Part shown: positions 1-6,034 of the stretch, piece by piece
How positions within the stretch are numbered: the stretch's first letter is position 1
Layout of the letters: each line of letters opens with the position of its first letter
Assembly (NCBI GenBank): GCA_910574185.1
Contig: CAJSZQ010000017.1
Location: forward strand, 1-64,000
Direction of reading: 5' to 3'
Source: Lachnospiraceae bacterium
Lineage (GTDB): Bacteria > Bacillota > Clostridia > Lachnospirales > Lachnospiraceae
DNA length: 64,000 nucleotides
Translations under genes and position numbers: made by a program
Notes under the pieces: generated by a model
Databases searched by the model: none
What the model was told of the DNA's origin: nothing
Seen by the model: only the letters and a program-made list of their open reading frames with translations

Positions 1-114
1 TCTGAATTGTAATCCGAGATTCCATACCTGCTATCCCGGATAAGTATAAAAGTTAATCGTTATTGGCGCAAAAGAAAGGTATGGATTTTCTTTTGCAAAT
101 GAAATGGGGCTGAC

Positions 115-1513
115 TGGATAGTTGGCTCCTTTTCTGTTATGCTTTGATTTCTGGCGGCTGAAAGGAGTCACCATGTCAAAGTTTTTATCCTATGAAGATC
201 GAATGATCATTGCTCAACGCCTTCAAGAGAATGCCTCCTTTGGTGTAATCGGAAAAGAGTTGGGAAAAGACCGGACAACCATCGCTAAAGAAATTAAAAA
301 GTATTCCTACGACAAGAAAAGCGGCCGTCCCGGATACCCTTATAACCCATGCAAATTCCGCACCACATGTAAAGCAAAGAAATTGTGTGGAACGAGCTGT
401 ACACATCCATCCGCTTACAAATGCAGCTTATGTTCGGAGTGTACATTTCACTGCCCAGATTTTGTAGAGGATGTTTGTTCTGTTAAAAATAAACCACCTT
501 ATGTTTGCAATGGCTGCAGCCAGCTTCCGAAATGTACGTTATTAAAACGGATTTATGATCCGGCAGATGCACATGAGATGGCACATCACGCTATTTCAGA
601 AGCCCGGACCGGTATTCTGTCCAATGAAGATGATATAGCAAGAATCAATCGGATTATCAGTCCGCTGGTCAAAAATGGTCAGTCCTTACATCAAATCTAT
701 CTGGATCATATTGATGAACTGATGTGCAGTGAAAAGACCTTGTATAACTATGTGGACGCCCAGCTTTTTGATATCAGAAACATCGATCTGCCCCGTAAAG
801 TCAAATACCGTCCTCGTTATAAGAAACCCGAATTTAAGGTTGATAGGGGGTGTCGTATTGGTAGAAGCTATACTGACTTTCAAAAGTATCTGGGTGGGCA
901 TCCGGAAACGACAATCGTACAGATGGATAGTGTGATTGGTCGTGTAGGAGGTAAATGCCTTCTTACCATACACTTTGTAGAAACCAGTCTGATGTTAGCC
1001 TTTTTACGGAATGCGAATACCTCTGCTTCTGTGATAGAGATTATAAATGTATTGGACAAAGTTCTTGGAGCAAAAACATTCAGTCAGTTGTTTCCAGTTG
1101 TACTGACAGATAATGGTAGTGAGTTTTCGAATCCAAAGGAAATAGAGCGTCGTGATACAATTCCATGCAGCAGAACGAACGTGTTTTATTGTGACCCAGG
1201 TGCACCATATCAAAAGGGAGCCTGTGAAGTGAATCACGAATTAATACGCCGAATCCTGCCAAAGGGGAGCAGCTTCGATGAACTGACACAGCAGGATATT
1301 TTTCTGATGATGAGCCATATCAATTCATACAAACGAAAAAAGCTGAACAACCGTAGCCCATACGAAGTGTTCAGCTTTTATTACGGAGAAGATGTGCTTA
1401 AGAAACTGGGATGTTCACCGGTTGCAGCCGAGAACATTATCTTAAAGCCGAAACTTCTCAAAAAGTAACAGATAAATTCACATAGTGCCGCCAGAACAGA
1501 ACAATACTATCCA
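115..1513 (+). mobile_element. IS30-family insertion sequence
   Basis: One transposase gene is flanked by matching inverted motifs. TGGATAGT lies at 115-122 and its complement at 1506-1513; a second 10-bp match, TTCTGGCGGC, lies at 149-158 with its complement at 1488-1497. The two inner matches are not equally spaced from the outer ones (17 nt longer on the left), so the true terminal repeats may be shorter or one end may have an insertion. No target-site duplication is obvious, so the ends are approximate. Confidence 0.5.
173..1468 (+). CDS. IS30-family transposase (DDE type)
   Basis: This 431-residue protein catalyses cut and paste or copy-type movement of the element. An N-terminal helix-turn-helix (MIIAQRLQENASFG...GKDRTTIAKEI) is followed by a cysteine-rich stretch of about 70 residues with roughly a dozen Cys, probably a zinc-binding insert. 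The integrase core follows with catalytic residues in VQMDSV (Asp), VVLTDNGSEF (Asp) and YQKGACEVNHE (Glu), as in IS30. I chose the ATG at 173, preceded by AAAGGAGT, over an upstream TTG at 122. The gene looks intact, so the element may be active. The family call rests on the N-terminal HTH plus the spacing of the DDE motifs. Confidence 0.9.
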   Translation: MSKFLSYEDRMIIAQRLQENASFGVIGKELGKDRTTIAKEIKKYSYDKKSGRPGYPYNPCKFRTTCKAKKLCGTSCTHPSAYKCSLCSECTFHCPDFVEDVCSVKNKPPYVCNGCSQLPKCTLLKRIYDPADAHEMAHHAISEARTGILSNEDDIARINRIISPLVKNGQSLHQIYLDHIDELMCSEKTLYNYVDAQLFDIRNIDLPRKVKYRPRYKKPEFKVDRGCRIGRSYTDFQKYLGGHPETTIVQMDSVIGRVGGKCLLTIHFVETSLMLAFLRNANTSASVIEIINVLDKVLGAKTFSQLFPVVLTDNGSEFSNPKEIERRDTIPCSRTNVFYCDPGAPYQKGACEVNHELIRRILPKGSSFDELTQQDIFLMMSHINSYKRKKLNNRSPYEVFSFYYGEDVLKKLGCSPVAAENIILKPKLLKK

Positions 1514-1630
1514 AGCAAAACAGGGATGGATTCTCCGAATACAAAAATTTCGAGAGGGAATTGATCTCTGGTTGCTGTATGCAAATTTATTGCTGAACGT
1601 ATTATAACATATCGAAATAGGAATGAAAAT

Positions 1631-1743
1631 CCGGGAATCTTGGTTACAAAACGGGAATTTCAGTTACAAACAGGGACTTTCAGTTACAAAACAGGAATTT
1701 CAGTTACAAAACGGGACTCTTGGATTATAAATGGGATTCTCGG
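1631..1743. repeat. Degenerate 20-bp tandem repeats
   Basis: About five to six units of 19-21 bp follow each other, each close to GGGAATTTCAGTTACAAAAC, with drift to GGGACTCTTGGATTATAAAT at the right end. They lie between the IS element and the toxin-antitoxin promoter. An open frame runs through them, but it has no convincing ribosome binding site and its peptide just mirrors the repeat, so I do not call a gene. Confidence 0.7.
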
Positions 1744-1804
1744 CTTGCTATTTACCCTATTTACCAATAATCTAGTTAGTTTTGATGAAATGCTCTATTT
1801 TGTG

Positions 1805-1833
1805 TTGACAATGTATATTAATTAATATACGAT
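1805..1833 (+). promoter_or_regulatory. Toxin-antitoxin promoter with palindromic operator
   Basis: TTGACA (1805-1810) and TACGAT (1828-1833) are separated by 17 bp. The spacer and the start of the -10 box are covered by a perfect 18-bp palindrome, GTATATTAATTAATATAC (1813-1830). DinJ/RelB antitoxins bind such palindromes as ribbon-helix-helix dimers, so this is the likely autoregulatory operator. Confidence 0.7.
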
Positions 1834-1856
1834 GTAAAAAGAAAGAAGGTGATACT

Positions 1857-2129
1857 ATGGCTACTGTACAAACACAAATAAGAATAGAAGAGGATGTTAA
1901 AAAACAAGCAATGGAATTATTTAATCAGCTTGGAATTGATATGTCAAGTGCAGTGAATATGTTTTTAAGACAATCTATTATGCGTGGAGGGCTTCCTTTT
2001 AGCGTGGAAATTCCACGATATAAACCAGAAGTACTTGAAGCAATGGAAGAAGCAAAACGCATTAGCAGAGATCCGAATACAAAGAGATATAGTAGTTTTG
2101 CAGAAGCACTGGAGGATATAGATTTATGA
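1857..2129 (+). CDS. dinJ: RelB/DinJ-family antitoxin
   Basis: This 90-residue protein neutralises a YafQ-type mRNA interferase and represses its own promoter. The N-terminal half (QTQIRIEEDVKKQAMELFNQ, then a second helix around LGIDMSSAVNMFLRQ) is the ribbon-helix-helix DNA-binding fold of DinJ. The C-terminal part (LPFSVEIPRYKPEVLEAMEEA) is the usual toxin-wrapping region. It is preceded by AGAAGGTGAT and by an 18-bp palindrome. Its stop overlaps the toxin start by four bases (ATGA), the typical coupled arrangement. The toxin partner is frameshifted, so the antitoxin may now lack a functional target. Confidence 0.9.
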   Translation: MATVQTQIRIEEDVKKQAMELFNQLGIDMSSAVNMFLRQSIMRGGLPFSVEIPRYKPEVLEAMEEAKRISRDPNTKRYSSFAEALEDIDL

Positions 2130-2408
2130 AATATGAATTAATCCTCACTGGAAAATTCAAAAAGGGATTAAAACTTGCAAAAAAGCGTGGATTGAACATT
2201 TCTTTATTAGAAGATATTGTGGAAAAAATTATTGCATAAACTCCCTTTGGAAGTGAAGAACAAAGATCATGCACTGCTTGGCAAGTACAAAGGATATAGA
2301 GAGTGTCATATTCAACCAGATTGGTTGTTAATATATCTTATAGAAGATGATATATTGACTTTAACATTGATTGATACAGGAACACATGCAGATTTGTTTG
2401 ATGAATAA
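2126..2408 (+). pseudogene. yafQ: YafQ-family toxin, frameshifted
   Basis: The first frame encodes MKYELILTGKFKKGLKLAKK and continues through LLEDIVEK, then stops at TAA 2237-2239. The rest of a YafQ toxin (KNKDHALLGKYKGYRECHIQ, then PDWLLIYLIEDD and GTHADLF) continues in another frame to 2408. The break maps to GTGGAAAAAATTATTG at 2219-2234: removing one A from the A6 run restores VEKLLHKLPLEVKNKDH. YafQ is a ribosome-dependent mRNA interferase. The C-terminal catalytic part, with the conserved His of GYRECHIQPDW, is intact, so slippage on the A run could still give some full-length toxin. Otherwise this is a dead toxin, or a homopolymer sequencing error. Confidence 0.85.
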
Positions 2409-2418
2409 TATAGTAATC

Positions 2419-2466
2419 AAAAGCACCAGCGGAAGGAATATAATCCCTCTATGGTGCTTTCTTTTT
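2419..2466 (+). terminator. Terminator after toxin-antitoxin pair
   Basis: AAAGCACCA (2420-2428) pairs with TGGTGCTTT (2452-2460), followed by CTTTTTG. It lies just after the yafQ stop. Confidence 0.7.
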
Positions 2467-2590
2467 GTTCTGATTTTCATGGATTTCTTCAACGGCTTTT
2501 TTAAGATGTATCTGCTGCCATTGCTGACGGATAATAGGAAGGAAGAAAACTACGGAAGATACTATACCACAATCCTTTTTTAGATATTAT
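2449..2590 (-). pseudogene. Possible C-terminal gene fragment
   Basis: On the minus strand an open frame of about 46 codons ends at a TAG (2449-2451) with a protein-like tail reading QQWQQIHLKKAVEEIHENQN and then KKKAP. It has no start codon with a ribosome binding site and runs into a stop upstream. The amphipathic composition looks like the end of a real protein, perhaps the remains of a mobile-element gene. I do not recognise the family. The call is weak. Confidence 0.22.
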
Positions 2591-2675
2591 CCTCAATTTG
2601 TAAAAGGAAACATCAATATTTAAAATAATACTTTGTATGGATATATTGGCAGAACTTGTATTAAGGGGTGAAAAA

Positions 2676-2753
2676 ATGAAAGAGGATTCACAACAAATTA
2701 TTATTGATGTTCATCCAAATTCACAGAAAATCTTGCAAAATAAGCATTTTTAA
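2676..2753 (+). CDS. Small ORF, 25 residues, unknown
   Basis: An ATG at 2676 preceded by AAGGGGTGAAAA opens a 25-codon frame (MKEDSQQIIIDVHPNSQ...). The ribosome binding site is good, but there is no recognisable domain and the surrounding region is decayed. It may be a leftover N-terminus of a longer gene. Confidence 0.25.
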   Translation: MKEDSQQIIIDVHPNSQKILQNKHF

Positions 2754-2814
2754 TAGGGACCGTATTATTCATTATCCAATAGCCGTATTATATTCCATAG
2801 ATTTATACCTTCCA

Positions 2815-3002
2815 GGTATACCCTGTGAAACGGCCGGATGGCCATGATGGGGTGCCCGGAGGGTATACCCTGTGAAACGGCCGGATGGCCATGATGGGGT
2901 GCCCGGAGGGTATACCCTGTGAAACGGCCGGATGGCCATAATGGGATACCTGGAGGGTATACCCTGTGAAACGGCCGGATGGCCATAATGGGATACCTGG
3001 AA
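2815..3002. repeat. 47-bp minisatellite, four units
   Basis: Four consecutive units begin with GGTATA at 2815, 2862, 2909 and 2956, each exactly 47 bp, and a fifth partial start lies at 3003. Units 1-2 and units 3-4 form two variants (ending GGGGTGCCCGGAG or GGGATACCTGGA). Each unit contains the palindromes GGTATACC and ATGGCCAT. The period is not a multiple of three, so it is not a coding repeat. It sits just downstream of the histidine kinase gene, which runs on the minus strand. Confidence 0.95.
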
Positions 3003-3068
3003 GGTATAAAAATATAAAAAGGTATAAGAAGATGCGTGATGTAAATCATTCGTACATTTCTGTAACTT

Positions 3069-4070
3069 TTATATTTGTTTTGGGGCGGGGAATGTGAGAA
3101 ATACGCTGGTTCCCACATTTTCTTCAGATGTTATTTTAAGGTCTATTTCCAGAAATCCGGTGAGCTTTTGACACAGATATAATCCCATACCGGTGGAGCC
3201 GCCTCTGATTCGTCCATTGCTGCCAGTGAATCCCCAATCGAAAATACGTGGGAGTTCATGGGTGGGAATGCCGATTCCGTTGTCCCGTACGATAAGCTGC
3301 ACCTGATTCCCGATGAGGCTCGCAGACAGGGTGATAAGCGGTTTGCTTCCATGATAGCGGGCAGAATTTTGCAAGAGCTGTCCCAGGATAAAACAGACCC
3401 ATTTGTCGTCGGTATATACCTTATAGTCTAAGCTGCCGGTCTCAATACGGATACCCTTCTGAATAAGCAGTGTCTTGTAATTTGCGATTGCCTGTGAAAT
3501 AAGGTCAGAAAGACTGAATTTTCGGATAATGAAATCTTTTTCAGGACTTTCTGTGCGGGCATAATATAGAGCGCGTTCTGCATGGGCTTCGATCTGCGTT
3601 AATTCGCAGAGGAGCTTCCGCTTTGTCTCTGGCTCGGCATTTCTGCAAATAAGTCTGGCAGCAGTAATAGGGGCTTTGATTTCATGAACCTGGCTTTCAA
3701 TGTATTCCCGATACTCCCGCAGGGAGGATTCTGCGTCTGAGACGGCGCTGGTCATTGATTTGCAGGAGCGGCGCAGAAGGTGATAGAACCTGCGTTCACA
3801 GGCGGTGCGAGGCGCAGGAATACATTCCGCAAACAAATATTTTTTATCTAATCTGTCCATCGTAGTTTCCAGCTCCTTAAATCTTGCGCGCAGTTTTAGA
3901 AAATCGAAAATCTGTGCGATTGTAAAAATAAGGAAGAGATATGTAAGCAGCAGGATAATGATGCCGGGCTGGGTTCCAGTGGCCTTAAGAAAAAGGGCTC
4001 CGATTATGGTGAATACTACTTTTATCAGAATGCGGCCCATTCGTTCGGAAAAATATTCTATCCAAGTCAT
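3069..4070 (-). CDS. Sensor histidine kinase, intramembrane-sensing type
   Basis: This 333-residue kinase would autophosphorylate and pass phosphate to the response regulator encoded just before it. Two closely spaced membrane helices (about residues 14-30 and 36-55) have almost no extracellular loop, as in BceS/GraS-type kinases that sense through a transporter. The dimerisation helix carries the phospho-acceptor His129 in QVHEIKAPITAAR. The ATPase domain shows LLQNSARYHG (N box), DNGIGIP (G1) and GGSTGMGLYLC (G2). It overlaps the regulator gene by four bases. BceS-type kinases usually sit beside a BceAB ABC transporter, but none is seen here; a 47-bp minisatellite lies downstream instead. 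Confidence 0.9.
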   Translation of the reverse strand: MTWIEYFSERMGRILIKVVFTIIGALFLKATGTQPGIIILLLTYLFLIFTIAQIFDFLKLRARFKELETTMDRLDKKYLFAECIPAPRTACERRFYHLLRRSCKSMTSAVSDAESSLREYREYIESQVHEIKAPITAARLICRNAEPETKRKLLCELTQIEAHAERALYYARTESPEKDFIIRKFSLSDLISQAIANYKTLLIQKGIRIETGSLDYKVYTDDKWVCFILGQLLQNSARYHGSKPLITLSASLIGNQVQLIVRDNGIGIPTHELPRIFDWGFTGSNGRIRGGSTGMGLYLCQKLTGFLEIDLKITSEENVGTSVFLTFPAPKQI

Positions 4071-4732
4071 AGCTGATATCCCAGTCCTCTCCTTGTGCGA
4101 ATAAAATCAGACAAACCCAGCGTTTCCAGTTTCGTGCGGAGTCTGGTCATATTAACACTCAGTGTGTTGTCGTCAATATAAATCTGGTGTTCCCAAAGAA
4201 TATCAATTAGCTCCGCGCGGGAAACGATTTCTCCGGCGCGGGTCATCATATGTGCCAGAATCCGAAGTTCATTGCGGGTTAATTCGAGATTATTTCCGTT
4301 CACTGAGATAACGCCCCTAAGGAGATTTAGCTTTAGGCCCTTTACTTCTAGAATTTCTGATTCTGAAACTGCGCAGCTTCGTCGCAGGGCAGCCTTAATC
4401 CGGGCAAGGAGCACCAGGATATTATAGGGTTTGGTAATATAGTCGTCTCCGCCCAGGCTCAAAGCTTTTAATTCATCTATGGCAGAGTCACGGCTGGTGA
4501 CGAAAATAATAGGCATACTTGCTGATTTACGTATATCGGCGCATAAGGCGAGACCGTTTTTACCCGGCAGGCCTAAATCTAAAAGGATTAGATCGGGAGC
4601 ATGAGTTTGAACCTGATTTAGAATATCCGTAAAATCAGTGACGGGAATAGGCCGGTAAGATTCGTTCTTTAATAAGAGAACCAGTTCATCTCTGGTCATG
4701 GGATCATCTTCAATAATCATAATTTTCTGCAT
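4067..4732 (-). CDS. OmpR-family response regulator
   Basis: This 221-residue regulator has a receiver domain (residues 1-115) with acidic pocket IIEDD, phospho-acceptor Asp52 in LILLDLGLPG, the conserved Thr/Ser region VTSRDS, and Lys in ITKPYN. A winged-helix DNA-binding domain follows (about 125-221), ending in the typical FIRTRRGLGYQL. It is the first gene of the pair and overlaps the kinase by four bases. Its targets cannot be deduced here; BceR-like regulators usually control peptide-antibiotic resistance transporters. Confidence 0.92.
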   Translation of the reverse strand: MQKIMIIEDDPMTRDELVLLLKNESYRPIPVTDFTDILNQVQTHAPDLILLDLGLPGKNGLALCADIRKSASMPIIFVTSRDSAIDELKALSLGGDDYITKPYNILVLLARIKAALRRSCAVSESEILEVKGLKLNLLRGVISVNGNNLELTRNELRILAHMMTRAGEIVSRAELIDILWEHQIYIDDNTLSVNMTRLRTKLETLGLSDFIRTRRGLGYQL

Positions 4733-4908
4733 AATGTGTCCGCCTTTTATTTTAAATTTTTCAGTTCCGGGAGGGCGGCAGATGGCGGGAATGAATTTTC
4801 AGACACGCCCCGGCCCCGTCTATATATTATCATGGGGAAATAGGAACGGCAACAATACGTTTACAGAGTTGGACGGGAATGGTATGACATCGGCTGGCAT
4901 TTACCAGC

Positions 4909-5110
4909 ATGAAAATGCAGCCAATTAAGATTGCCAGAATTAAAAAGAGCCTCACTCAAGAAACTGTTGCTGACAGAATAGGTGTTACTCCACAGCATGT
5001 AAGCAATATAGAAACTGGTAATACATCAGTCAGTTTAACAACTTTGGTCGCTATTGCCAATACTGCGAACCGTAGAAATGTTTGAAGCAAAATTAAATGA
5101 GGACAAATAA
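4909..5110 (+). pseudogene. XRE-type helix-turn-helix fragment, frameshifted
   Basis: An ATG at 4909 opens a 58-codon frame with a Cro/C1-type HTH: IKKSLTQETVADRIGVTPQH followed by VSNIETGNTSVSLTTLVAIA. The frame stops at TGA 5083-5085 (ending ANRRNV). In the neighbouring frame the sequence continues as MFEAKLNEDK and stops at 5110, right before a terminator. This looks like a small XRE regulator that lost its C-terminal part by deletion or frameshift. A functional truncated HTH protein cannot be excluded. There is no strong ribosome binding site. Confidence 0.55.
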
Positions 5111-5163
5111 AACCGTAGCGTGCAGATCACAATGGATTGTGAAATACAGCTACGGTTTTTCTT
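5110..5163. terminator. Bidirectional terminator
   Basis: AAACCGTAGC (5110-5119) pairs with GCTACGGTTT (5149-5158) and is followed by TTCTTC on the plus strand; the minus strand continues with TTTTATTTG. It separates the HTH fragment (plus) from the regulator remnant (minus). Confidence 0.8.
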
Positions 5164-5215
5164 CTCCGTTGAATTTATATCCCACACCCCAAACGGTTAT
5201 AATATTTTGTGCTTG
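5150..5215 (-). pseudogene. C-terminal remnant of a winged-helix response regulator
   Basis: On the minus strand the last codons before TAG (5150-5152) read NIITVWGVGYKFNGEEKP. VWGVGYKF is the hallmark wing/end of OmpR/VanR-type DNA-binding domains. Upstream, similarity is lost within a few codons, so only about 20 residues survive. It points to an older deletion in this area. Confidence 0.6.
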
Positions 5216-5365
5216 ATTTTGTCTGAAAAATATAGCATACTATCTAATAGGGAGTAATAATATCGCGGATGTATGGAGATGCAGGAACAGCGTACTAACT
5301 TTAGGGAGCTGTTTGTTTTCGTATATCTGTGATATGGGAGTGTAATAATTAGAAAGGGTGATGGT

Positions 5366-5797
5366 ATGCAGGAAAGACTGCCGATTGGATTCCTTTTCAA
5401 GCAGATTAACAATGTATATGAGAAGGATATCAATAATCAGTTAAAGGGCATTGGGATTACTTCGTCTCAGTGCGAGGTATTAAATTATCTGTTCCGCTGT
5501 GACAAGGAAGAGGTGAATCAGAAGGATATTGAGAAGGCTTTGAGCCTGAAGAATCCAACTGTGACAGGAATCTTACAAAGGCTGGATGAGAAGGGTTATA
5601 TTCTGATTGTTCCGAATGGGAAGGATAAGAGGAAGAAGAATGTCCATCTGACGGAGAAGGCATATGATATTCAGAGAAGGATGGAGTCGGACCGAAGAAA
5701 GATAGATAAGAATCTGACAATTGGTATGACGAAAAGAGAGATTCAGGCGCTTCAGAAGATGCTGAATCGGGTTTTGTATAATGTAAGTGATATTTAA
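5366..5797 (+). CDS. MarR-family transcriptional regulator
   Basis: This 143-residue protein has the MarR winged-helix layout: dimerisation helix LPIGFLFKQINNVYEKDINN, recognition region SLKNPTVTGILQRLDEKGYI, wing NGKDKRKKNVHLTEKAYDIQ, and a C-terminal dimerisation helix. Such proteins repress by binding short palindromes and release on ligand binding. It starts at an ATG behind AAAGGGTGAT. It stands alone between two terminators, so its target is unknown; the next gene in the same direction begins about 240 bp downstream. Confidence 0.9.
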   Translation: MQERLPIGFLFKQINNVYEKDINNQLKGIGITSSQCEVLNYLFRCDKEEVNQKDIEKALSLKNPTVTGILQRLDEKGYILIVPNGKDKRKKNVHLTEKAYDIQRRMESDRRKIDKNLTIGMTKREIQALQKMLNRVLYNVSDI

Positions 5798-5803
5798 TAA
5801 TGA

Positions 5804-5846
5804 TAAAGCGCGTAAGTTTTTACTGAAAGCTTATGCGCTTTATTTA
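5804..5846 (+). terminator. Terminator after marR-type gene
   Basis: AAAGCGCGTAAG (from 5805) pairs with CTTATGCGCTTT (to about 5842), followed by ATTTATT. It lies directly after the MarR stop. Confidence 0.75.
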
Positions 5847-5901
5847 TTGACGCGTTCGATTGAAAATAGGTTATGTTGATTGTTCAGATGTATTTTTGTA
5901 A

Positions 5902-5928
5902 GTCGCTGTGAACGGAGTGAACAGCAAC
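5902..5928. repeat. Short GTTCAC-type palindrome
   Basis: GTCGCTGTGAAC and GTGAACAGCAAC face each other around GGA. On the minus strand it reads GTTGCTGTTCAC...GTTCACAGCGAC, matching the ends of the longer GTTCACA elements at 21939, 24526, 53714 and 63695. It is the smallest member. Confidence 0.5.
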
Positions 5929-6034
5929 AAATGAAAATCTTTGTTAATAATAACAGATGAATCTTCTCTCCGCCTATGTTATGATGTTTGGGAAGACGGT
6001 AAATTCTATGATTATTATGATATCAGGAGGCAGT

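Noticed and set aside
2815-3002. Possible CRISPR array
   Set aside because: The units are directly adjacent with no unique spacers, and there are no cas genes nearby.
2765-3118. 117-codon minus-strand ORF across the minisatellite
   Set aside because: It only translates the 47-bp repeat in changing frames and overlaps the kinase end; there is no ribosome binding site.
4698-4928. 76-codon ORF upstream of the HTH fragment
   Set aside because: It starts inside the divergent response regulator gene and has no recognisable product.
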